A DNA stretch of 64,000 nucleotides from Euptelea pleiosperma (lineage: Eukaryota > Streptophyta > Magnoliopsida > Ranunculales > Eupteleaceae): assembly GCA_035048495.1 (NCBI GenBank), contig CM068542.1:37663109-37727108 (forward strand), written 5' to 3'. This document shows positions 1 through 12,500 of this stretch, in pieces (the first letter of the stretch is position 1; each line of letters opens with the position of its first letter). The notes beneath the pieces are model-generated. The model saw only the letters and a list, made by a program, of their open reading frames with translations, was not told the origin of the DNA and did not search any database. The translations under genes were made by a program, and so were the position numbers.

Positions 1-511
1 ATAAGTTGGTTTATGGTGTATACTGTACAGAAACCTAATTTTTGAGGAAATTGAACTGATTTGATGTTTGCATAGTTTTGTTGCTGAAAAACTTTTCATT
101 ATATGCAACGATTATCTTTCTTTGATCTTCCAGCTACAGTAATTTTCGAGATAAGCCTTACCCATGGTAATAATACTTTACAGTAATCCTCCTACGCAAA
201 TGCAGCATGGACTCTGCTGCACCATGTTCGTGTATCTGCTGTCACTGGTTTACTTGATTGATTTATCCAATATCTATAAATTGGTGGTAAAGGCTATACC
301 TGTCATCAATGAAAGAATAACAAATACAATACAGATGCAGTAAAATTCATGCAAGTTGTATTCCTGGCAGCTTCTCCTGCATCTGCTTAACTAAGTTATG
401 AAAATAGTTTGAGGAAAGTTAGGAAACTGATCAATTGTATTGCCATTAATTTCTTATCCTTCTGTGGATCATGGTAGTAGATTTATAACTTTTAGCTTTC
501 ACTTGCTCCAG
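1..511 (+). other. Intron sequence upstream of the first recognised exon
   Basis: No coding similarity was recognised. The stretch is AT-rich and ends in a pyrimidine-rich acceptor (TTGCTCCAG) immediately before the exon at 512. The preceding exons of the dehydrogenase-like gene must lie left of the window. Confidence 0.5.
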
Positions 512-3500
512 GTTCTGAAGAAGGAATTTCCCAAAGGTGTTGATATTATTTATGAGTCTGTCGGTGGTGCAATGTTTGATTTGTGCTTAAATGCACTGGC
601 GGTCTATGGACGGCTCGTTGTAATTGGAATGATTTCTCAGGTTGTTTTTTTATGGCCTTCAAATATAATTGGTTTCTCATAGTACACATCAATTATTTTG
701 TTATAATGATGTTATTACATTTCTGCTTTCTCTAGTTTTCTCTTCATTCTCCAATATCTCTTGTTAAAGTATTACTTTAGTATTTTTAATCAATGACTTG
801 CTGAAACTGGAATTATCTCTCAGGTTGTTTCTTTTCCTCTATGGGCTTTGAATATAATTGGTATTGATTTCTTCATGTATACACCAAATTTCCATTATAA
901 TGATGTTATTACACTACTGCTTGCTCTAGTTTTCTCTTCCTTCCTTAATATCACTTGTAAAAGTATTACGTAAACACGTATGTGTGTGTGTGATGGTGTA
1001 TTACGTTCTTGAATATAAATGTTAGGATTAGTTGAAAAGAAATGCATAAATTTCATGGAAGTTCATGGCCAAAGTCACAGAAGGAGATTTAAAGATCGGA
1101 AATATATGAGTGCTTCATCATTCTAATTGACGAGGCATCATTAAGGGTGTGGTTTAATGTCAATTTATTTTTTATCATCTAGTTATTTGTAACGTATGAA
1201 CTGATTATAAAAGCACTACAAGCGAATTTTCTACCGAAGTCTTTCGAGTAGACCTATTTCTATCAGTCCAATTTCAAAATCTAAGACTAGAAAATTCCTG
1301 CACTCGATTAATTGAAATGCTTAAAATAAAAAGTGAAGGCATGATTTTAGTTGCAAATATCCCTCTTAAGTAGTACGAGGTCATATCCGCACATGAGAAG
1401 CAATAAAGCGGGAATCATCAATAGGAGATACATTGGATATCGAACACATCACTTAGTGCTACTTAAATAGATGTCCCACCATATTCTCATGATGTTTATC
1501 TAGGATGCTAAACGTAACATGATGTGTGACTAAAATTATAGGCAAGTAGACATTAACGTGAAGTAACATAATCAAGACTAAAGACAGGAACTTGATTCTC
1601 TATCTTTTTTCTTATTCTCTTCTTAATGAATTTGTATACTAATTCATTGTCATAATCATTGCCTTACCCTAACTGTTTGGTGTAAGCGGATGAATACTGT
1701 TCCTCCTTTAAGTTCTATCTAGAGCCATATCATCCGTCAAAGCATGTTTTGTAAATCTTTTTTTTCATTACTTCAATTCACATCATTTTCAGCCTTCTCC
1801 TCACCCTTTTAGAGCCTTCAACCTGCAGATTCCTTCTCATTTCGTGTCGTCATTGGTTGTTGTTGTACATGACAAAGCCAACTCAATCTTTTCTCTTTTA
1901 TTTTATCACTTGTTGGGGATACCCCTAGATTCTCCCGGATGTGTTCATTTCTGATTTTGTATTGCATAATCTTTTTATTCATCTATTTCAATGTCCTCTT
2001 CTCATCAATGGTCACTATGAACACGTTGTCTCTTCATTGCCCAACTTTCTGCTCCATAGGGTATAATTGGTTTTACTGTTGTCTTCATAAAAAAAATTCT
2101 CTCATTTAGTACTCAAGAAGCACATCTTGATCTTAGCCACCTAGCTCTAATTCTATACCATCCTCCTCATTCTTTTCCTCCTTATGGATAATAATCAAAT
2201 TGAGATAATGGAAATGATTATTTGAACTATCTCTTGGTCATCAATCTTAACTAAGGCCTGATTGCTATGTGTGTTCTCACCAAAGTCTCTCCATATACTC
2301 TTTTGGTGTCTTATTTTAAATAGAATTTCATTTAATTATAATAAATAAATGAAACAATTGATAATCTGCTTTTAGAATTTCCTCAAGTACTTGGGTGTCA
2401 TAGTATTAGGGTTTGAGAGAGGGAGAGAGATGGAGAGAATTGCGAGAATGAGAGTTGGAGTTGAACTGGTTAGTTCAGCCTCCTCATGTTATTATATATG
2501 TATCCCACTCAAGTGGGTGTAACTAAGAAGCCTTAGTTACACCCCCCTATCACAACCACACATCCACACGTTACATAGAGAAACTCTTAACACTCCCCCT
2601 CAAGCTGGAGCGTACATATCAAACATGGCCAACTTGGTACACAAAGTAGAAAAAGAAGAACGAGGTAAGGCCTTCGTCAACACATCACCCAATTGATTTG
2701 CGGAACTGATATATGGTGTGGTGATTCGTTTGCTCGAGACCATGTCACGTATGAAGTGACAATCAACTTCGATATGTTTGGTTCTCTCATGGAATACTAG
2801 GTTGCTGACAATGTAACTGGCTGCTTGATTGTCACAGTACATTGGCATAGGTGAAGGAACCACAAACCCCATTTCTTTAAGGACTGAACCCACACTATCT
2901 CACATGCCGTGTGTGCCACAGCTCTGTACTCTGCTTCGGCACTGGAACGAGCAACAACACTTTGCTTCTTACTACGCCAAGTAACAAGATTTCCACCAAC
3001 AAATGCACAATAGCCTGAGGTAGAGCGACGATCAGTGCGACTACCAGCCCAATTAGCATAAGAGAATCCAGTAACAGTCACAGACTTGGACGGGCGATAC
3101 AACAATCCATTTCCCGGAGAACCTTTCAAATAACGTAATATACGAATAACGGCATCCCAATGGGGCTGTCGTGGGGCATGCATAAACTGATTGACCACCC
3201 CAACAGAAAACGTGATGTCTGGACGCGTAATCGTAAGATAAGCTTCCCAACCAACTGACGATACCAATCAGGATCCCCATAAAACTCCTCCTGTTCAGCA
3301 TCAAGCTTAACCGTGGGATCCATAGGTGTGACAATTGGTTTGGAACCAAGGGTACCAGTCTCAGATAGAAGATCTAGCACATACTTGCGCTGCGAAAGTG
3401 TGATGCCTGTCTTGGACCAAGCAACTTCAATGCCCAAAAAATACCGGAGGAGGCCCAAGTCCTTGGTATGAAATTGTTGTGACAGATAGGTTTTCAGATC

Positions 3501-6500
3501 AGAGATGCCTCTAGAATCATTGCCAGTGATGATGATATCATCCACATATACGATCAAACAAATAACCTCAGAAGACGATGTTTTGACAAACACGGAGTGA
3601 TCAGACATTCAGACACAGCGAATGAACCCATAAAGCAGTACAACCGAACTGAATGTACACGCTGTGATTGTTTCAGTCCATAAATCGCCTTTTTGTGGCG
3701 GCAAACTAATTAGGGCTGTCCGGAATATATATATCCAGGCTGTTGCTTCATATACAGCTCCTCCTGTAAGTCACCATGTAAGAAGGCCTTCTTGATGTCC
3801 AACTGGTACAGTGACCAATCACAGCATACGACCACTTAAATAAGAACTCGAACAGAGTTCAAACGAGCAACTGGGGAGAAGGTCTCCAGCCTTAGCAACC
3901 AAGCGCGCTTTAAGGCGCTCAACCGTACCATCAGGAAGATATTTGATGGTAAACACCCAACGACAGCCAATAGTCTTCTTTCCCGAGGGAGAGGAGCAAG
4001 AACCCAAGTATCATTCGTGCGAAGGGCAGCCATCTCCTCATCCATAGCAAGTTTCCAACCAGGGGACACGAGTGCCTGCATATAAGTGCTAGGGATAGAA
4101 ACATCAGACAAAGACAAGGCAAAACTCTGAAAGGTAGGAGATACACGGTGCATAGATACAAAATCAACAATGAGATGAGTGCAAGCATGAGTACCTTTCT
4201 GCAAGGCAATAGGCATATCAACAGCAGATGGTGCAGCAGGAACCTCAGGTGAAGTAGGAGATTGGTCAGAGGCAAAAGGAGTGGCATACATACTTGGCCC
4301 ATACGGAACAACCGCACGCGATGTAGTGCGTACATAAACACCTGGTGGTGCTGAAACGGTGGCATCCCCTGAAATAATAGGCATAGGGACAGGAGTAGTA
4401 GAGGGAGAAAGAAGCTCCCCCTGGCAAAGAGACAAGATCAGTGTCGTATGACGTGCCAAGATCCGAAAGAATGGAGTAGACTAAAAAAAGGTGACATCGG
4501 CACTAACATAGTATCGGCGAGACGTAGGGCAATAACACCTGTACCCTTTCTGAGTACGAGAGTAACCTAGAAAGATACACTTAACAGACCGGGGATCAAG
4601 TTTGCCGTGACCTGGACCAAGGACATGAACAAAGGACGCACATCCAAAAACACGAGGAACACTAAACAGGGAGACATCAGGATATAACAAGGAGAAAGGA
4701 GAAGCCTTAGCCAAAACGGAAGACGGCATACGATTAATGAGGTGACATACAGTGAGAACATCACCCCAATACGGCTTTAGTACATGCATGTGAAATATAA
4801 GTGTCTGAGCAATATCCAACAGATGTCGATGTTTATGCTCCGCAACACCATTTTGTTGGGAGGTATGAGCACACGAGGTTTGTTGGAAAATGCCATGGTT
4901 AACACAAAATATCTGATTAGAAGATTGCATGTATTCCAAAGCGTCATCAGACCAGATAATCTTGATCGGCTTGCCAAATTGAACTGAGATCTCGTGATAG
5001 AAGTTGAACAAAGTACGAGGCAATTTAGAGCGATCCTTTAATAAAAACAACCATGTCATACGAGAGTAATCATCCACAAAAGTCACAAAATAATGAAAAC
5101 CAGATAAACTTTTTATTCGAGACGGACCCCAAATATCAGTGTGAATTACATCAAATGGACTAGATTGACAATTGTCAATGCGACTAGGAAAAGAACTATG
5201 GTGATGTTTGCCTAATTGACTAGCTTCACAATCTAAAATAGACGCAAGACTCAAGTGAGGGACAACTCGACGCAAATTAGACAAATACAGATGATCTAAA
5301 CGAAAATGCCACTGAAGAGGGGTCACGGAGGCGCTTAGTGCAGAAGTAGGACCAGTAACCAAGTAATATAAGCCGTCTTTTTCATATCCCGAACCAATCA
5401 CCTTCTTCGTCTTGAGGTCCTGAAAAACGCAAGAAGCAGGAGAGAAGCTCACAAAGCATTGTAAAGATTTTGTAAGCTGACTAACCGAAAGCAAATTAAA
5501 GGAAAAATCATGCACAAATAAAGTGGAGGCTAAAGAAACAGATGGAGTAGGGTGAATATTTCCCTTCCCCAAAACTCGACGAGTAGAGCCATCAACCAAC
5601 ACAATGAGACCGAATAGACTAGAAATCAGAGAAGATGGAGGAAATACCAGGCATATGAGCACTCGCCCCTGAATCAATAACCCAGGAGGAAGGAGACTTG
5701 GCTGCCAGACATGCAGAGTTACCTGTATTAGCCATGGTGGCAGTAGGTGGTGCAGATGAGCTGGCTGTCAAACACTGTAGCTGCTGAAGAATCTGGCCGA
5801 GCTGTGTAGAATACTCAGACGAGGAATCACCAGTGGGAGTCGAAGGAGGGTCAAACGATGGAAGAGAGTACTCGTCAGAGACCTGATTGGCCCATGCATG
5901 CTTACCCCACTTATCCCAACAAAACTGATCTGTATGACCCGAAACACTGCAGTAAGAACACTTCATATCACCACGGCCACGAGAGAACTCAGGAGGACCA
6001 CTAGAGACCAATGTTGAGGATTCCTTGGAAGAAAGAATCACATGTCCAATAAAAGCACGTTGAAGGCGAGAAAAGGCATTGGCCACTGTAGGGGGGGACT
6101 CACTAGCCAAAATTTGACCCTTAAGAGCATTATATTCAGGGTTCAGATTGGACAAAAACAAAGCTGCCTGAAATTCTTCATGTTGACGTTTCTGCTTATC
6201 CAGATCTGTAGTCAAAGGCTGATACTGCTGAAGTTCCTCACACATACCTTGGAGAGAACTGTAATACTCACCGAGTGATTTATCGCCATGTTTCGTGGTG
6301 AACATAGACTCAAATAAATCATAGATACGCGAAACGTTGCGCTCCTGGGATTACATCTCACGAAATGCACCTTAGATCTCCTTGGCTGTAAGAAGATAGA
6401 TAACGTTGGAGGAAACATAAGGCTCCATACTGTTCCACAACTAGGTCATAACTAACGAATTTTCACACTGCCAATCTTCATACTATTTATCATCTTCTTT

Positions 6501-9500
6501 GAGAGGATTCACAATTAAATACTTCAATTTTTTCTTGGCTGTCAGGAAAACTTCAATGGAGTGAGACCAGGGAAGATGGTGCCATTTAATTTTACAGACG
6601 TAATCTGAGCACCAATATTATCCCAAACAGGCGATCCGCCATCACTAGGACCAGTAGAAGAGCTTGAACTGGCCATCAGAAACTTCAAAAATACGTAACT
6701 TCACCACAGAAACTCAGAAAAATCTAAAATTTGGAACACACACTCTCAATATGATCCTACAGGGGGGCGGCAAGCATAGAGGACCCTTTGGGGTTCTAGA
6801 TTTTGAAAAATTTCAAAACCCGTTTTTGTCTCAAGGAGGCAAAATTTTCGATTGGAGCTCGGAGACTCAAAAATTTGAAATGAAGATCAAAACAACCCAA
6901 ATAGGTCTATATGAGGTGCGCCAAAGGTAGAGAACAATACCTGCTTCACGTTGATGAGAAACAACAAAACCTAAAAAACCTCTCACAAAGAGAGAAAACT
7001 GGAAAAACTGCACCGGCGATCTTCAATCATACATACGGAGTGTTATCAGATACGTAGAAATACGTATTTATCATGTATAGGGGTATTTCTGTAAATACCT
7101 CTTATGAGGGGTATACTTGTCCTTTTTATGTAACCCTTTATATAAATAAGATTTATGGGGTCATTGTGAATTAAGCACAATTGACATCCTTTCTCCCTCT
7201 CTTCTCTACTCTCTATTCTCTCCTCTAAACCTAACCCTAACCCTAATTCCTCAAATTCAACTTAGTAACAGAGTCATCCGCCGCTGAGGCTTGCCGGAGC
7301 ATTTTTGAAGACGAACCAAGGGCAATCTGACGTCTGCTGACGTCATCCGACCGTACGGCTGACATCATCAGCCATATGGACACGAAAATCGAGGTCGTCT
7401 GAAACTTCACCTCTTGGTAGAGTATTTTTCCCTGTTTTTTGGTCATTTTTTTGGATCCATTTGAGGTGTTTTTTGGCTGTTCTTCGAGTTTTTTTGAAAA
7501 AACTCAGATTTTGAACCAGCTCGATTTTCGTCTTTTTAATGAACTTCAGGGGATTTGTTGCTTCGATCTAGTCCCCCCTATTTTAACCGACATGGAGACA
7601 CCTCACTCGCATGATTTGATCGAGTATTGAGGTTTGTGGGAGTTGTTTTCTCCCTAGTAGTTACCGCCGGTGGGTTTTTTGCCCAAATTGACCATCGGCT
7701 TGGTCCAATTTCTTCCTATATCAACCCTATATCTCTTCTACAGTGGTATGCTGGCCTTTGGCAGTTGTTTTGCCCTTATACCTAGCCTTTCGTCTTAATC
7801 CAACCTCTTATACACCATTTTTTGGTGTTTGTATGGGTGTTTTTTGATTTTGGGAGAATTTTTTGGGTCCTACATGCCTGTAAGGATCTATTTGGATGAC
7901 TTCTTGACTGTCGATGTGGTTTTTTAGCCCTCTCTGGACCTAGATCTGGCCGTATCCATCGTTTTTCATGGCAGATCCTCCACCACCTCCCGTGGTTTCT
8001 CCACCTTCCTTGGTTTCTCCATCCGGGTCAGACGTGAGCACAAAAGTTCCCTCCAGTGGAGTTGGAGGCCCTATAGTGCAGCACTTAGCCTATGAGAACC
8101 CAAGTTTGCAGATCACCTCAGTGAAGTTAGATGGCAAGAACTACTTACGCTGGGCTCAGGCTTCACGGTTGTTCATTGAGGGCCGTGGGAAACTTGGCCA
8201 CACTACAGGAGATATGGTTGAGCCTCCCAGATCTGATCCCTCTTATCGACAGTGGCAGACAGATGATCTTACTGTCATGTCATGGCTCTTCAACTCTATG
8301 GAGCCTGATATTAGTGAGAGTTTCTTATTCATGCGCACAGCGCAAGAGATTTGGGAGATCACTGAGAAGACCTATTCGCAGTAGCAGAACGATGGACGAG
8401 CATTTTAGCTGCGACAGACTATCTCCCACTTTCGGCAATGGGAGAAGTCTCTTTCTCAGTACTATACTGCTCTTCGTACCTTGTGGCAGGAGCTTGATCA
8501 TTATTACTCCTACCAGCCTCTCAATCCCTCAGAGATTGCACCCTTTCGTCGATATATAGAGAAGGGCCGGATCTTTGATTTTCTTGCTGGCCTCAATCCT
8601 TCTTATGAGCTGGCTCGTGTTCAGATCTTGAGTAGCAGGGTGAATCTTCCCTCTCTCAGTGAGGTGTACACCTATTTTCAGAGTGAAGAGAGTAGGCGGA
8701 TCTCTCTTCAGAGTGAGCATCTCCTTCCAGAGTGATCAGCGCTAGCAGCCTCTCCTGCTTATCAGCCTTAGCAGTCACAGCAGCCTCAGAGAGGCTCATC
8801 TTATCAGACTCCTGTCTCAGCTCCATCTTATGCTTTTACTGGACCTTCTTCTGGGAAGTCCTTGACTAGAGAGTGGCCCAAGTGTGATTTCTGTAGCAAG
8901 TTAGGGAATGTGCGTGCCAAATGTTGGAAGTTACATGGTCGCCCTAGCCAGCCAGGATCTTCTGGTGCTCATACTGCCAGTGTGGATACTTCGGGTTTAG
9001 CTCCTCTTGGACAGTCTCTGGCTATCTCTCCAACTGGTGGTATTTCACCCACAGAGCTTGCAGGCCTTCGACGATTGCTTCAGCAGCTTGATGGTCCTTC
9101 TGCCACATCGTCCACCTCCTTTGCCCGGCCAGGTAACCCTTGACCTGCTCATCATGTGTCTCTTCCATCTTCCAGTCCCACTTGGATCATTGATTCTGGG
9201 GCTTCAGAACACACGACGGGCATGTCTTCCTTATTTTCCAGTTATACTATCTGTTTTGGCCGTGATAAGGTGAAGACAGCTGATGGCACCTTATCTTCTG
9301 TGTCTAGGAAAGGGAATATCCTTCCCTCTCCCCAATTGCTTCTTTCATCTGTTTTGCATGTTCCCAGATTTACTTCTAACCTTCTTTCTGTTAGTGCTTT
9401 GACTAAAACCCTAAACTGTAGTGTCACTTTTTCCCCTACTTCTTGTGTCTTTTAAGACCTAGAGACGAGGAGGACGATTGGCACTGGACATGAAGCTAAT

Positions 9501-12500
9501 GGCCTCTACCTTCTGGATGGACACCTTCCTAAGCCCATAACACTACAGTCTTCTGCTAGTAGTAGTAGTAGGATAAATGTTGTTTTGAACTGGTATGCTC
9601 GTCTAGGGTATGTCTCTTTTCAGTATTTGAAACTTTTATTTCCTAGTTTGTTTAAATTTGTTTCCTTTTCTGCTTTACACTATGAGACATGTAAGCTCTC
9701 CAAGCATTGTAGATCAAATTATCCCTTCAGAGGTAATAGAAGTTCTACTTGTTTTGACATTGTGCATTCTGATGTATGGGGACCTTCCCCAACTACTTCT
9801 ATCTTTGGCTTCCGCTACTTCATTTCCTTTGTTGATGAACATACTAGGTGTACATGGGTTTATCTCATGAAATCCAAGGATGAAGCTCATTCCATCTTTC
9901 AGGGTTTTCATAAGATTATCCAAACCCAGTATGGTATCTCCATCAAGGTTCTTCGAACCGACCAGGGTGATGAATATATGTTTGGGGCCTTCAACACTAT
10001 CTTCTTGACCATGGGATTTGTCATCAAAATTCTTGTAGCTACACTCCTCAACAGAATGGTGTAGCTGAGAGAAAAATGCGACATTTGACTGTGATAGCTA
10101 GATCTCTTTTGATTGGCTCTCATGTCCCCAAGACCTATTGGTCAGATGCTGTGTTGACGGCTGCCTACTTGAGTAACAGAATACCCTCTCGTGTTCTCAA
10201 TTTTAAATCTCCTCTTCAGGTTCTTTCCCCTGATTCTTCTCTTTTCTCTGTTCTTTATCGCATCTTTGGGTGTGTATGTTATGTACATATCCTTGGTCCT
10301 CATCGCACCAAACTAGATCCCAAAGCACTCAAGTACATCTTTCTCGGTTACTCCTCTACCCATAAAGGGTACAAGTGTTACCATCCATCCTCTGGGAAGA
10401 AGTTTGTAGGCATGGATGTCACATTCCGTGAGGAGCTTTCTTTTTCCTCTCCCACCTCTCTTCAGGGGGAGAGTAGTAATGAAGAGAGGTGGAATGTTCC
10501 TCTTCTTACTATATCCCTATCTCCTCTAGAGTTTGAGTGGCCTCCACCCACTCATACTACTACTATGATGGATTGTGCTCCTGGAGCTCAGAAGGAGCTC
10601 AAAGTGTATAGCAGAAGGGCGACAGTCACAGCTGATTCAGGACTAGTGGTTCCTTCTTTGGATCCAGGTAATCCTCCATCTCTCCCTATACCTGTCATTC
10701 CCTTGTCTACTGATGATTCTGATCTTCCTATTGCTATTAGAAAAGGCATCAGAAGTTGTACTCAACATCCTTTGAGCAACTTCGTTTCCTACGATGCCTT
10801 GTCACCTTCATACAGAGCCTTTATCACATCAGTTTCCACTATTCCCACTCCTTCTGTGACAGAAGGGTTAGCACACCCTAGATGGAAAGTTGCTATGGTA
10901 GAAGAAATGAAGGCGCTGGATAAGAACAAAACTTGGGAGCTTGTTGACTTGCCAAGGGGCAAGAAGCCGGTTGGATGCAGATGGGTGTTCACGGTGAAGT
11001 ACAAGGCTGATGGGTCGGTAGAGAAGTACAAGGCTAGACTGGTTGTCAAAGGGTACACTCAGACCTACGGGATTGACTATGTGGAGACCTTTGCACCTGT
11101 GGCAAAGATGAACTCCATCAGGGTTTTGTTGTCTCTAGCAGCAAACCAAGCATGGTCTTTGCATCAGCTGGATGTGAAGAATGCGTTCCTTCATGGCGAT
11201 CTGCATGAAGAGGTCTATATGGTACCTCCTCTAGGGTTCACTCCCCCAGGGGACAGCAGCAAGGTGTGTCATCTGAGGAAAGCTCTCTATGGGCTTAAGC
11301 AATCCCCCAGAGCTTGGTTTGAGAGGTTCACTCTAGCAGTGAAGAAGCTGGGATACACTAAAAGCCAAGCCGATCACACCCTATTTGTCAAGCACCTAGG
11401 GAAGAGCACTATGGCCCTCATTGTCTATGTTGACGGTATCATTCTGACAGGGAATGATGCAGAAGAGGTGATCAAGCTAAATGATCATCTAGCAGGCGAG
11501 TTTGAGACCAAAGATCTGTGACTCCTCAAGTACTTTCTTGGCATAGAAGTTGCAAGATCCAGCTAAGGGATCTTCATCTCACAAAGGAAGTACGTCCTAG
11601 ATCTATTGAAGGATTTTGGCAAGCTGGGAGCTAAGCCAGTGGAGACCCCCATAGAGCAAAATCACCAGCTGGCCGACTCGAGTAGTATACCTTTACAAGA
11701 TGTGGGGAGCTTTCAGAGATTGGTTGGAAGGTTGATCTACCTCTCATTGACTCGTCCAGATATTGCCTATGCAGTCAGTGTTTTCAGTCAGTACATGCAT
11801 TCTCCTAGGGAGATTCACTTATAGGCAGCTCACAGGATATTGAGATACCTCAAGTCTGTCCCTGGCCGAGGCCTCTTTTTTCAGAAGAATGACCACATGA
11901 GAGTAGTCATATACTGATGCAGACTGGGCTGGTGCCAAGGATAACAGGAGATCTACCTCAGGCTATTGCACCTTTGTGGGAGGCAATCTAGTTACCTGGA
12001 GGAGCAAGAAGCAACCAGTAGTTGCCAGATCCAGTGCAGAGATAGAATTTAGGGCAATGGCCCATGGCTTGTGTGAGATACTCTGGATGAAGATGTTGGT
12101 GGCTGAACTTGGCTTTCCAGTCTTGGGACCCATGAGCTTGTACTGTGACAACAAAGCGGCTATCAACATTGCTCACAATCCGGTGCAATATTGAAGTGGA
12201 TTGCCACTTCATTCGGGAGAAGATTGTATCTGGGGAGGTTTGTACCCCCTTTGTGAAGACAGATGAGCAAGTAGCAGATGTCTTCACCAAAGGAGTTCCC
12301 AGTTGGCAACTTCATAGATGTTTATGCAAGTTGGGCATGAAAGATATCTATGCGCCAACTTGAGGGGGAGTGTTATCAGATACGTAGAAATACATATTTA
12401 TCTTGTATAGGAGTATTTTTGTAAATACCTCTTATGAGGGGTATACTTGTCTTTTTTATATAACCCTTTATATAAATAAGATTTATGGGGTCATTGTGAA

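Noticed and set aside
7225..7250. CCCTAACCCTAA telomere-like repeats
   Set aside because: Only two units, present in both LTRs of the inner copia element, so they are part of the LTR and not an interstitial telomere.
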